A DNA stretch of 59,810 nucleotides from Flavobacteriales bacterium (GTDB taxonomy: Bacteria > Bacteroidota > Bacteroidia > CAIKAF01). Location of the stretch: contig JANWWQ010000009.1 of assembly GCA_025055635.1 (NCBI GenBank), forward strand, positions 2,857 to 62,666. Reading direction: 5' to 3'. Below the pieces are notes generated by a model that saw only the letters and a program-made list of their open reading frames with translations, ran no database searches and was not told the DNA's origin. Numbering within the stretch: the first letter of the stretch is position 1; every line of letters starts with the position of its first letter. Positions 28,534-36,984 of the stretch are shown in pieces. Made by a program: the position numbers and the translations under genes.

Positions 28534-30543
28534 GTGGGCCTGAGAAAGGGATGGTTTTGGTGTTTAGCGAAATGGGCCGCACCTATTTTCCTAGATAGCA
28601 GTGCAATTGCTCAGAATCAGACTGTTCGGGAAGGCTATCAGGATTTCCTCCATAAACAACGGGATACGCTCCAGGTCTATCAATGGTTTGAAGGGGAATA
28701 CGGACTGAAGGGTTATCGTATCCTCTATCGCCGCGACAGTGTATCATCCAGACTACCATACGAATTTATGGCAATTCAGGGGATGGGATTTCCTGCGGAG
28801 GACAACACGGGTCGGGCCCCTGTGCCGATGTGGTTTGCCCCAGACAGCGGGACGGCCTTTACGTGGGGTACGCGCTGGCCATTTTACCTAAGGCGTACAC
28901 CGGAGCAAATGGGATATTACCTGACGCGAAGGCCTTACACGCAACTCATGGTGGCTCTGGGGACGGCCGGTCCTCCTAAAAACAACCGGAGAGGCGACCA
29001 GCGCCTGTACCTCCTTCACACTCAGCCCGCAGGACGCCGAGCCCAGTGGTTTTTAGATTTTCTGCGCTTGGCGTCAGCGGGATTTTACAACCGGCAATGG
29101 AGCAGCGTATCGCGCTTGACGGGGGGCGGATATGTGCGGAGTTTAAAAGGTCGTTTCCTCGCCCGCGGTGCGGTATTGTGGCATAGGTGGCGCCAGGAAG
29201 AGAACGGCGGTCTCACCGAGGCGGTGAGCCTTAAGGAACAAGGGTTCAACCAAATAGACCCCAGCGGACAGGAACAATTCGTTCCTATCCGACGTAAGGA
29301 TACTTGGCCGGTGAACCTTAGTGCAGCTGAAGTGGTAGCCAACTGCTGGGAGGCTTTTCTGCAGCAGGAGCTTTCGCTGGGTCCCTGGCGAAGCGATAGC
29401 GCACGGATGCGTGTCCTGACGCCATGGACCTTGACGGCCCGGCTGTTCTTTGTGGCAGATCGGAGACAGTTCACCAATGGCGCTGGTCAAAGCGACAACT
29501 TTTTCAACCATTACTACTATACAACAGGGCCTTCAGCCTGGTTCGGGCAAGCAGCTCAGGGGGGAGCCGAGGCGGGTTTTCGCTGGGCACCTTTCAGAGG
29601 TAAGCTTCGTTTTTCGCAAATCGGAGCTTTTGTACAATATGCTGCCCTGCAACTGGGTCAGGATACTATACGCCGGGTACGGGAAAGGAAAATTTACCAT
29701 AACCTTTCCTTGGCAGGGCGCGTCCATCTTAACTGGGACGACAAGTTGGAGTTCAATGGGCGCATAGACCTTCAATTTACAGGCTATAACGCCGGAGCAT
29801 TTCGCTGGGAAGCCATACTGCGAAAGATGTCCACGCCCTTTTCGGGACGCCCATGGAGGCCGGAAGGCGCACTGGTCTTCGCCATGCACAGGGTAGCCCC
29901 ACCCTTTCTACAAAGGCGGATGGATTCTAACCATTTCATGTGGGATGTCCAGTTATCTCCTCAGACATGTTCTTACGTTGGGACGGACATTTACATACCG
30001 AAAAAGTTTCTACGTTTCAGGGGTGGAACCTATTTTGTAAGTCGATATTTGTATTATGATGAAGAGGCACTGCCTAAGAATTTTGAGAAGTTTTTTCTGG
30101 TTTTTCAGGGAAAACTTGAAGGGGACGGCCTCTTTTTCTCAAGGCATTTCAGTTTACCCGTTCAATTGGCATATCAAGAGAGTACAAGCGAAGTAGTGCG
30201 GGTGCCCCGGGTGTACGGGATGACGGGATTTCTCTACAAGGGACGGATGTTTGGCCAAAAGCTCGCAGTGGAGGCTGGCGTGGATGTGTATTGGTATACC
30301 CGTTACCAACCTTTACGCTGGATGCCGGGCCTGCAGATTTGGCATCTGCAAGAGGGAAAGTTTTCCGGACCATATCTTGTGACTAACGCCCACCTGTCGC
30401 TGGGAGTGAAGCGCTTCCGCTGCGCCCTTTTGGGATTTCACCTGAACCGGGGGGTCCCGAAAGTGGATTACTGGTTGGCCCCAGGCTACCCCGTTTTTGA
30501 CCGGTCCGTTTTGCTCAGTATTCAGTGGGGTTTGTATAATTGA
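28534..30543 (+). CDS. Putative outer-membrane porin (Porin_10-like)
   Basis: 669 residues from a GTG start; signal region about 1-26 (ending SAIAQ). It resembles the Bacteroidota putative-porin family: YYLTRRPYTQLMVALGTAG with a following LYLLHTQ strand, a GGGYVRSLKGRF strand and an EENGGLTEA motif after the first barrel strands. The rest alternates aromatic-rich strands up to the final SIQWGLYN. It should sit in the outer membrane as a large barrel; solute unknown. Trp and Arg are unusually frequent. The Nif3-like gene starts 8 bases after the stop. Confidence 0.75.
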   Translation: MGLRKGWFWCLAKWAAPIFLDSSAIAQNQTVREGYQDFLHKQRDTLQVYQWFEGEYGLKGYRILYRRDSVSSRLPYEFMAIQGMGFPAEDNTGRAPVPMWFAPDSGTAFTWGTRWPFYLRRTPEQMGYYLTRRPYTQLMVALGTAGPPKNNRRGDQRLYLLHTQPAGRRAQWFLDFLRLASAGFYNRQWSSVSRLTGGGYVRSLKGRFLARGAVLWHRWRQEENGGLTEAVSLKEQGFNQIDPSGQEQFVPIRRKDTWPVNLSAAEVVANCWEAFLQQELSLGPWRSDSARMRVLTPWTLTARLFFVADRRQFTNGAGQSDNFFNHYYYTTGPSAWFGQAAQGGAEAGFRWAPFRGKLRFSQIGAFVQYAALQLGQDTIRRVRERKIYHNLSLAGRVHLNWDDKLEFNGRIDLQFTGYNAGAFRWEAILRKMSTPFSGRPWRPEGALVFAMHRVAPPFLQRRMDSNHFMWDVQLSPQTCSYVGTDIYIPKKFLRFRGGTYFVSRYLYYDEEALPKNFEKFFLVFQGKLEGDGLFFSRHFSLPVQLAYQESTSEVVRVPRVYGMTGFLYKGRMFGQKLAVEAGVDVYWYTRYQPLRWMPGLQIWHLQEGKFSGPYLVTNAHLSLGVKRFRCALLGFHLNRGVPKVDYWLAPGYPVFDRSVLLSIQWGLYN

Positions 30544-30551
30544 GAGTCTGA

Positions 30552-31646
30552 ATGGCCACTGTAACAGATATCCTTAAGAAACTGCAGCAACTGGCTCCCC
30601 TCACACTGGCTGAGGAATACGATAATTGCGGACTCCTGGTAGGTGAAGGACAGACTGAGGTGCGTGGCGTGCTGTGTGCTCTGGAACTGACATCTGAGGC
30701 CCTTGAGAAGGCCCTGGAGTGGGATTGCAATTTGGTGCTATGCCACCATCCACTGATTTTCAGACCCCTGAAACGGTTGTCGCCCAGAAGCGGCGCGGGC
30801 GGCTTGTTGTATGCTCTGGTGCGCCACAATGTGGCTGTGATCGCCATGCACACCAATTGGGATCGTATTGCGGGCGGCACCAGTTTTTACATGTGTCGGA
30901 GGATGGGTCTTAAAAATCTGCGTGTACTGGCTCCCGAACCTAGGCTGAGCCGGTTGAGTGTGGTGGTGCCGTGGGAGAAATCCGAGAAGGTAAAACAGGC
31001 CATCGGCAACATAACCTTCTCAGAGAGTCTTTATCAGGGTGAACGAATCTTGAAAGAACTAGTGGATTCAGAACTCTTTAGTCAAAAGGGTGCGAATCCG
31101 GCGGAGCTGGAAACCCAAAAAGTGGAAAATGAAAAAAGGGTGCGGTTATCTTTTTTGCTCCGAAAAGATGATGGACCAGCAATAATTGAAGCCATCCCCA
31201 AAATAATACCTGGCGAGGAATGTTGGCTGGAATGGAATAGCCTAGACAACATGGATCCCACAGTGGGCTACGGCTGCGTAGGGGAATTTCCAGAGCCCTT
31301 AAACTGGCCACAGCTGGCACTGCGCCTTAAGGAAATTTTTGGATGCCAGATTATTAGACATTCCCCCCCACCAGGCCGCCCGTTACGGATAGTAGCTTTC
31401 TGTGGCGGCAGCGGGGCTTTCCTATATACTCAGGCCTGTGCAGCTGGAGCCGATATTTTCATAACCGGCGATGTTAAATACCATGATTTGGCAGAGGCCT
31501 TGCCAGGGACTATGCTGGTAGATATCGGGCATTATGAATCGGAGCATTTACTCGCTGAGCAATTTGCAGAGGTTTTGCGGGAACAGTGGGGAGAGGCTTT
31601 CCCCGTTTATTTTTTTAAAGGGAAAAATCCCATTTTATATACCTAA
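30552..31646 (+). CDS. Nif3-like dinuclear metal centre hexameric protein
   Basis: 364 residues, the long YqfO-type version with an insert between two halves. Metal-binding motifs are DNCGLLVGE (about 21-29), LCHHPLIF (about 62-69) and AMHTNWD (about 98-104) in the N-terminal half, and ITGDVKYHD (about 305-313) and DIGHYESE (about 327-334) in the C-terminal half. The family is hexameric and widely conserved, sometimes called GTP cyclohydrolase I type 2, but its biochemical role is unsettled. In Bacteroidota it usually precedes a zinc-ribbon protein gene; here plsY follows instead. Confidence 0.93.
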   Translation: MATVTDILKKLQQLAPLTLAEEYDNCGLLVGEGQTEVRGVLCALELTSEALEKALEWDCNLVLCHHPLIFRPLKRLSPRSGAGGLLYALVRHNVAVIAMHTNWDRIAGGTSFYMCRRMGLKNLRVLAPEPRLSRLSVVVPWEKSEKVKQAIGNITFSESLYQGERILKELVDSELFSQKGANPAELETQKVENEKRVRLSFLLRKDDGPAIIEAIPKIIPGEECWLEWNSLDNMDPTVGYGCVGEFPEPLNWPQLALRLKEIFGCQIIRHSPPPGRPLRIVAFCGGSGAFLYTQACAAGADIFITGDVKYHDLAEALPGTMLVDIGHYESEHLLAEQFAEVLREQWGEAFPVYFFKGKNPILYT

Positions 31647-31657
31647 AATATTTAGAT

Positions 31658-32326
31658 ATGTATTCCTACATGGGGGCTGCTATTTGGATGATAACTGCAT
31701 ATTTGCTGGGATCATTACCCTGGTCGATATGGATAGGACAGTTATTTTATGGTGTGGACGTACGCCAGCATGGATCAGGCAATGCGGGAGCTACCAATAC
31801 TTTCCGGGTCTTAGGTCGTAGGGCCGGCCTCGTGGTACTGGTTTTGGATATTGCGAAGGGCATGGCCGCTGTGAAGTTGGGAGAATTGTTCGGTTGGATC
31901 TTTGGAAAGGAATCCATGATTTTACTTCAGGAGCTTCGGCCATTGGCAGGGGCTTGCGCCATTCTGGGGCATGTTTATTCGGTGTTCTTGCATTTCAAAG
32001 GTGGAAAAGGGGTGGCTACTGCTCTGGGTGTGATGGCATCGCTGGCCCCTTGGGCCACATTGAGTTCCGCAGGTATTTTCATATTGGCCTGGCTCTTTTC
32101 GGGTTATATATCTGTGAGCTCTCTAAGCGCTGCCTTGGCTTTTCCCCTATTTCATTTCCTTTTTTATAAAGAAGTTTCATTAATACAATGGACACTCGTA
32201 GTAGGTTGCAGCCTGTTCATTTTTTACACGCATCGTTCCAATATTCGGCGTCTACTGAAAGGAGAGGAAAGCAAAATGCCCTTGTTTAAAAAAGTGGTTA
32301 AAAAACCAAAAGAAAAAATTTGCTAA
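31658..32326 (+). CDS. plsY: Glycerol-3-phosphate acyltransferase PlsY
   Basis: 222 residues, five or more membrane segments. The three conserved loops of PlsY are present: GSLPWSIWIGQ near the N-terminus, GSGNAGATNTFRVLG (about 40-54, substrate binding) and HFKGGKGVATALG (about 110-122, acyl-phosphate binding). It makes lysophosphatidic acid from acyl-phosphate and glycerol-3-P at the inner membrane. PlsX is not in the window; the next enzyme, PlsC, is at 37.0-37.8 kb. The C-terminal tail is Lys-rich. Confidence 0.95.
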   Translation: MYSYMGAAIWMITAYLLGSLPWSIWIGQLFYGVDVRQHGSGNAGATNTFRVLGRRAGLVVLVLDIAKGMAAVKLGELFGWIFGKESMILLQELRPLAGACAILGHVYSVFLHFKGGKGVATALGVMASLAPWATLSSAGIFILAWLFSGYISVSSLSAALAFPLFHFLFYKEVSLIQWTLVVGCSLFIFYTHRSNIRRLLKGEESKMPLFKKVVKKPKEKIC

Positions 32327-32348
32327 TTTAATTTTTTCTCTACCTTTG
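32319..32348 (+). promoter_or_regulatory. Complete Bacteroidota promoter for the lipoprotein gene
   Basis: TTTG (32319-32322), 18-base spacer, TACCTTTG (32341-32348). It overlaps the end of plsY and gives a leader of about 20 bases before the ATG at 32374. Confidence 0.75.
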
Positions 32349-32373
32349 CGCTGCTTCAGAAAAACCTACTGAA

Positions 32374-32832
32374 ATGAAAAAAATCAGCACATTCGCCACA
32401 GCCGTAATGGCTCTTTCATTAATGGTTTCCTGCGAAAAGCCGGGGCCGGAAGCGGCCGTCAAAAATTATTTGACGGCTTTAAAAGATAAAAAAGTGGATG
32501 AGGCCAAAAAATACTCCACTGAATCCACACAAAATATGCTGGATGCTCTGAACCAGCTTAAAATGCTTCCGGAAATTACCGAAATTAAGGATATCAAATG
32601 TGATGTAAAGGATACCGCTGCTACCTGTACCTTCTGTTGCATGAAAGAAGGTAAAAATGAGCTAAAACTTGTAAAGCGAGGTGAAAAATGGCTCGTAGAT
32701 GAGAAAAAAGAATCCGCCCCTGACATGAACGCCGAGCAACCTGCTGATACTACCAGCGCTGGTCAGCCTGCTGCTGAAGTCACACCCGCTGAAGGAAACC
32801 CGGCTGCTGGGGGTCAGGGGGCTGGCCATTAA
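32374..32832 (+). CDS. Lipoprotein with DUF4878-like fold
   Basis: 152 residues. Signal peptide with lipobox LMVSC, lipidated Cys about residue 20. The body (PEAAVKNYLTALKDKKVDEAKKYS...LKLVKRGEKWLVDEKK) fits the small NTF2-like/DUF4878 lipoproteins whose strands end in a KW(L/K)V motif. The last 35 residues are Ala/Pro/Gly/Thr-rich, likely a flexible tail. Located on the periplasmic side of the outer or inner membrane; function unknown. It has a good promoter and a terminator placed after its stop. Confidence 0.75.
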   Translation: MKKISTFATAVMALSLMVSCEKPGPEAAVKNYLTALKDKKVDEAKKYSTESTQNMLDALNQLKMLPEITEIKDIKCDVKDTAATCTFCCMKEGKNELKLVKRGEKWLVDEKKESAPDMNAEQPADTTSAGQPAAEVTPAEGNPAAGGQGAGH

Positions 32833-32838
32833 GGTCCC

Positions 32839-33504
32839 TTGAAAATAAATCTTTTTAAGGTCGGCATCGCTTCAGCGGTGCCGGCATTTTTTTTTCTTTC
32901 TGACCGTATTCTAAGGCTCACTAAATATCGCGAAATTCCAGAGAAGGCATTTCACGAAACTTATAGGCTCACCGAAGAGGAAATAGGCCTACTGCGCAAT
33001 GGCGATATTATTCTGCGCCGCGGCCATGGCTTTGTATCTTCGGTAATCAATGAGCTATTCCATACGGGCTATAATTTGTCACATTGTGCCTTATTATATA
33101 ATGACAAGGGAAAATGGAAAGTGATACATTCTGTATCTTCTGAGCTTTCGGAGACTGACGGGGTGCAATCGGAAACATTAGAAAAATTTGTCCGGGAGAG
33201 TGTACCCGGTTCTCTCATAGTAGTGCGCCTGAGCCAGCCCAACCTGGACCCGGAAGAACCCATAAAATTTGCCAAACAATATCTGGAACGCCGCATTCCT
33301 TTTGACAATAGGTTTGACCTGAAGGATACTTCAAAAATTTACTGTACTGAACTGATCTATTTGGCTTACCTGCGGGCCTTCGGCAAGGACCTTTTCGCTA
33401 AAAGATTAACCTCCGATCATCCGGAATTTTTAAGTCTTTCGGCTTTTTTAGACAGCACCCTTTTCCAGGTGGTGATCAATCACCAGATAAATACGGGAAG
33501 ATAA
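32839..33504 (+). CDS. YiiX/YebB-like papain-fold hydrolase (NlpC/P60 relative)
   Basis: 221 residues from TTG 32839; GTG 32878 is an alternative because the upstream terminator occupies 32862-32896. N-terminal hydrophobic anchor, then the YiiX fold: NGDIILRRGHGFVSS (about 54-68), the conserved His in NLSHCALLY (about 80-88), and the catalytic Cys in YCTELIYLAY (about 168-177). Members are permuted NlpC/P60 cysteine hydrolases acting on acyl or amide bonds in the envelope; the substrate here is unknown. The last codons and stop lie in the first copy of a 28-bp tandem repeat. Confidence 0.82.
   Translation: MKINLFKVGIASAVPAFFFLSDRILRLTKYREIPEKAFHETYRLTEEEIGLLRNGDIILRRGHGFVSSVINELFHTGYNLSHCALLYNDKGKWKVIHSVSSELSETDGVQSETLEKFVRESVPGSLIVVRLSQPNLDPEEPIKFAKQYLERRIPFDNRFDLKDTSKIYCTELIYLAYLRAFGKDLFAKRLTSDHPEFLSLSAFLDSTLFQVVINHQINTGR
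32862..32896 (+). terminator. Terminator hairpin within the 5' end of the YiiX-like gene
   Basis: Stem CGGCATCGC / GCGGTGCCG (one G-U), loop TTCA, then GCA and nine T. It follows the lipoprotein stop by 30 bases and lies within the first 20 codons of the next ORF when that is started at TTG 32839. Confidence 0.8.
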
Positions 33505-33561
33505 GAATCACCAGATAAATACGGGAAGATAAGAATCACCAGATAAATACGGGAAGATAAG
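33478..33561. repeat. Three perfect 28-bp tandem repeats spanning a stop codon
   Basis: Copies at 33478-33505, 33506-33533 and 33534-33561 are identical; each starts AATCACCAG and ends GGGAAGATAAG. The first copy encodes the last codons of the YiiX-like gene (NHQINTGR) and its TAA at 33502-33504. Twenty-eight is not a multiple of three, so copies two and three are out of frame and untranslated from that gene. Confidence 0.98.
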
Positions 33562-33579
33562 TAAGGAAAAATTTTTTCT

Positions 33580-34356
33580 TTACTCAAAACGGAGATGCTT
33601 GACACTTTCGCCCGAGTCCCGTAGTTCTTCCAGAGCAGATATGCCAATGTCCAGGTGCAGACCAACGTAGTTTTCGGTGACGAGCCTATCGCTATCGGTG
33701 GTTTTAACCCCTTCGGGATGCATGGGGTTATCCGATACTAAAAGTAAAGCTCCGTGGGGAATTTTGTTGATAAAACCTACCGTGAATATGGTAGCCGTTT
33801 CCATATCAATGCACATGGCACGGATTCGTCGGAGGTAATTTTTGAATTCCTCATCGTGTTCCCAGACGCGCCGATTAGTAGTGTACACTGTACCTGTGAA
33901 ATAATCCCGTTCAAATTTTCGGATGGAGTAGGATACGGCCATTTGCAGCCTGAAGGACGGCAGAGCAGGCACTTCGGGTGGCAGATAATCATTGGAAGTG
34001 CCTTCCCCGCGGATGGCTGCAATAGGCAATATGAGGTCTCCAACTTTGGTAATTTCTTTTAACCCCCCGCATTTTCCTAAGAAGAGAAGGGCCTTAGGTT
34101 GCACCGCTGATAGCAGGTCCATAATGGTGGCTGCCAGAGCGCTACCCATTCCAAAATTCACGATAGTAATGTTGGCATGAGTGGCTGTTTGCATGGGATG
34201 GGTCCCTTTCCCACGCACTTCTACACCAAATTTATTAGCAAATAATTGTACATAATCTAAAAAATTACATAGTAAAATGTATTTTCCGAATTCTTCCACA
34301 GCTGTTCCTGTGTAACGCGGCAACCAGTTTCTAACAATTTCTTCCTTTGTTCTCAT
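33580..34356 (-). CDS. amn: AMP nucleosidase
   Basis: 258 residues, the short form found in Bacteroidota that lacks the N-terminal regulatory domain of E. coli Amn. The phosphorylase-fold core is clear: NFGMGSALAATIMDLL (about 67-82), FLGKCGGL (about 92-99), AAIRGEGTSNDY (about 112-123), and CIDMETATIF (about 180-189) with the Met-Glu pair that binds ribose. It hydrolyses AMP to adenine and ribose-5-phosphate in purine salvage. It converges on the YiiX-like gene with the tandem repeats between. Confidence 0.92.
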   Translation of the reverse strand: MRTKEEIVRNWLPRYTGTAVEEFGKYILLCNFLDYVQLFANKFGVEVRGKGTHPMQTATHANITIVNFGMGSALAATIMDLLSAVQPKALLFLGKCGGLKEITKVGDLILPIAAIRGEGTSNDYLPPEVPALPSFRLQMAVSYSIRKFERDYFTGTVYTTNRRVWEHDEEFKNYLRRIRAMCIDMETATIFTVGFINKIPHGALLLVSDNPMHPEGVKTTDSDRLVTENYVGLHLDIGISALEELRDSGESVKHLRFE

Positions 34357-34502
34357 GATAAGCCAATATAGAATTATTAAATGGGTGAAGACGGCTACTG
34401 CAATGAAGGCCTCTATTTAAAAAACGCGCTTCTCTATATAATAAAATTCTTTTAGGGGTACTGGGAAAGATTCTAAGTTTTTGAATGAAAAAAATGATAT
34501 TG

Positions 34503-34525
34503 CTGAAAAATTAGGGAGGCCTCCC
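34503..34525 (-). terminator. Weak terminator after the gmk-mrp-FKBP operon
   Basis: On the minus strand the palindrome GGGAGGCCTCCC is followed by TAATTTTTC, 10 bases beyond the FKBP stop. The stem is short, so termination efficiency is uncertain. Confidence 0.45.
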
Positions 34526-34535
34526 CACAAAATGA

Positions 34536-35240
34536 TTAGCGGAAATCGAGCAATTCCACTTCAAAAATAAGCGTGGAACCCGGCTTGATGTTAGATCCCG
34601 GTGGAGGATTATTACCGTAAGCCAAGTCGGGAGGAATATAAAATTTATATTTACTTCCCTTGCTCATAAGCTGCAATCCTTCCGTCCAGCCTTTGATCAC
34701 CTGGTCAAGACGGAATTCAGCCGGTTTGCCGGGTTTGGTAGCGTCAAACTCAGTGCCATCAATGAGTGTTCCTCTGTAATATACTTTAACAGTACTTGTG
34801 GCCACGGGCTTGGGGCCGGATGCCTCCTTCAGAATTTCGTACTGAAGACCACTGGGAGTTTCTTTGATTTCCTTGCGTTGACGGTTACGTGTAAGAAACT
34901 CTTCCCCTTTCGCACGTTCGGGCCCCGCTTCGCGAGCGGCCTGCTCCTGCATTTCCCGCATCTTGTCTTGCTGGTATTCCTGCATCGCCTGCGATATCTC
35001 TTGTTCCGTCATTAGGAAACCAGAGTTTTCTACACCGTGACGGATACCTTCAAAAAGGTATTCGTAGTCGGCTTTAATGTTGTTATTACGGAGGCTTGTG
35101 CCGATATCCTTCCCTATGGCATAGCTCAATCTTTGTTCTTTTGTTTGAGGCTTAGGTTTGGACTGGGTTTCTTTCTGGCCGGTGCCTTTGCAGGCCCAAA
35201 ATAACAGGACCGGTATTACAAAAAATAGGACTTTTTTCAT
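34536..35240 (-). CDS. FKBP-type peptidyl-prolyl isomerase lipoprotein (Mip-like)
   Basis: 234 residues from ATG 35240 (the ATG nine bases earlier adds only MVC). Signal peptide with lipobox FWAC, lipidated Cys about residue 17. An FKBP_N dimerisation region with a long helix follows (about 30-125; RLSYAIGKDIGTSLR...QQDKMREMQEQ). The C-terminal FKBP domain (about 130-234) has the binding-pocket residues in VYYRGTLIDGTEFDAT, VIKGWTEGLQLM and GSTLIFEVELLDF. It folds envelope proteins in the periplasm. 62 bases separate it from mrp. Confidence 0.93.
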   Translation of the reverse strand: MKKVLFFVIPVLLFWACKGTGQKETQSKPKPQTKEQRLSYAIGKDIGTSLRNNNIKADYEYLFEGIRHGVENSGFLMTEQEISQAMQEYQQDKMREMQEQAAREAGPERAKGEEFLTRNRQRKEIKETPSGLQYEILKEASGPKPVATSTVKVYYRGTLIDGTEFDATKPGKPAEFRLDQVIKGWTEGLQLMSKGSKYKFYIPPDLAYGNNPPPGSNIKPGSTLIFEVELLDFR

Positions 35241-35302
35241 GCAAACCATAGTTTTAAGGACCCAAAAGTAGAGAAAATTGGAGCTCTAAAAAATTACTCT
35301 TT

Positions 35303-36406
35303 TCAGTTGGAGCTGGAAGGCAATAGCGTGTTTATGGAACTTAGCAGGTTCTGTGCCAGGCTTTTGTAAATTTTACCAAGCGGGCTCTGAGTATTTAATG
35401 TGATCGGCATCCCCTTATCAGACTGTTCACACAGCGACTCATCCAAAGGTATTTGGGCCAGAAGGGGAACATTCAACTCTGCTGCAAGTTCTTCGCCGCC
35501 ACCCTTCCCGAAAAGATAATATCGTTCCTCTGGATGGGCAGAGGGACTAAACCAGGCCATGTTTTCCACAACGCCGAGTATGGGTACCTGAATTGCCGGC
35601 ATACGAAACATTGCAGCTGCCTTACGGGCATCTAAAAGGGCCACTTTCTGAGGTGTGGTTACGATGATAGCCCCTGTGAGGGGCAACATTTGCACAAGTG
35701 TTAGATGTATATCCCCAGTGCCGGGCGGTAGATCTACAATCATGAAATCTAAATTGCCCCACCAACAATCCACAAACATCTGGCGCAGGGCCTTAGAAGC
35801 CATTGGTCCCCGCCAGGCCACAGCTTGGTTCACTCCGGCAAAAAAACCGATGGACATCATAAGTACGCCATAGTTTTCAACAGGAATGATGAAAGGTTTT
35901 TCGCCGAAACGGCGTACCTCAGGCCGTCGGTATTCCACATCAAACATCACTGGAACCGAAGGACCGTAAATGTCTCCATCCACTAAGCCCACTGCAAACC
36001 CTTCAGTTCGCAAGGCCACGGCCAGGTTCACGGCGACGGTACTTTTCCCCACCCCTCCCTTACCGGAAGCCACGGCCACCACATGCTTCACACCAGGTAA
36101 AATATTTTCCTTACTGTTCCCGATGGCAGGCGGCACATACACTGTCACTTCCACACTGTGAGGGCGGTCGCCTAATTTCTGAGCAATGGCATCCTTAATT
36201 TGGCGCTCTAATTTCTGACGGGCATGAAGGGCCGGATTTTGACCTTCCACCTCCAGGCGGATCAGAGACCCTTGAATCTCAAAGAAACGTACTTTACCGG
36301 CGCTCCAAAGGCTTCCCTCCCCAGCAGGATTAGGTACACTGAGCAGGGCCTGCTTCAGGTCTTCCTCAGTAATAATCTTTTCTGATAAAGGATTTAGCTC
36401 ACTCAT
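35303..36406 (-). CDS. mrp: Mrp/NBP35-family Fe-S cluster carrier ATPase
   Basis: 367 residues. N-terminal MIP18/DUF59 domain (about 10-90), then a deviant Walker A P-loop SGKGGVGKSTV (about 114-124), Walker B-like FMIVDLPPGTGD (about 220-231). Family members bind and transfer Fe-S clusters as dimers. The start overlaps the gmk stop by four bases (ATGA), so the two are translationally coupled. Confidence 0.94.
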   Translation of the reverse strand: MSELNPLSEKIITEEDLKQALLSVPNPAGEGSLWSAGKVRFFEIQGSLIRLEVEGQNPALHARQKLERQIKDAIAQKLGDRPHSVEVTVYVPPAIGNSKENILPGVKHVVAVASGKGGVGKSTVAVNLAVALRTEGFAVGLVDGDIYGPSVPVMFDVEYRRPEVRRFGEKPFIIPVENYGVLMMSIGFFAGVNQAVAWRGPMASKALRQMFVDCWWGNLDFMIVDLPPGTGDIHLTLVQMLPLTGAIIVTTPQKVALLDARKAAAMFRMPAIQVPILGVVENMAWFSPSAHPEERYYLFGKGGGEELAAELNVPLLAQIPLDESLCEQSDKGMPITLNTQSPLGKIYKSLAQNLLSSINTLLPSSSN

Positions 36407-36984
36407 AAACCAGCGAATTGACGAATGTGGTCGTAGGCCTCTTGGACCACTTTATCTAATTGATCATTAAAGAGGACCACATCAAATTGAGAGTGGTATT
36501 CCATTTCCTTTCGTGCTTTGGCCATACGGATTTGCAGCATTTCTTCCGATTCAGTGCTGCGGGCGCGCAGTCGTTTTTCCAGTTCCTCCAAAGAGGGGAG
36601 CATTACAAAGAAAGACAGGGCATCTGCCCCGTAGAGTTTCTTTAAATTCAAGCCACCTTCCACATCCACATCAAACAATACATGCAGACCCTTTCGTCTC
36701 AGGGACTCTACCTCTGATTTCAATGTTCCATAGTAAAGATTATCATAAACCATTTCCCACTCGGCAAAAGCATTCTCAGCTATTCGTTTTTTGAACTCCT
36801 CCACGGAAATAAAATAATATTCACGGCCGTGTTGTTCACCGGGACGCGGGGGTCTAGTGGTGCAGGACACACTAAAAGCTAGGCGCGGGTCGCGCTGTAA
36901 TAAGGCTTTGACAATAGAGGTCTTGCCCGAGCCGGAGGGCGCCGAAAAAATGAATAATTTGCCAACGGAATGTGGAGAGCCCAT
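36403..36984 (-). CDS. gmk: Guanylate kinase
   Basis: 193 residues, usual length. P-loop SAPSGSGKTSIVKAL (about 14-28), GMP-binding SCTTRPPRPGEQHGREYYF (split: CTTRPPRPGE and GREYYF, about 40-59), and DVDVEGGLNLKK (about 101-112). It makes GDP from GMP. The N-terminal ends of gmk and plsC overlap divergently by 15 bases, so the promoters must lie inside one another's coding region or the plsC start is further in. Confidence 0.97.
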   Translation of the reverse strand: MGSPHSVGKLFIFSAPSGSGKTSIVKALLQRDPRLAFSVSCTTRPPRPGEQHGREYYFISVEEFKKRIAENAFAEWEMVYDNLYYGTLKSEVESLRRKGLHVLFDVDVEGGLNLKKLYGADALSFFVMLPSLEELEKRLRARSTESEEMLQIRMAKARKEMEYHSQFDVVLFNDQLDKVVQEAYDHIRQFAGL

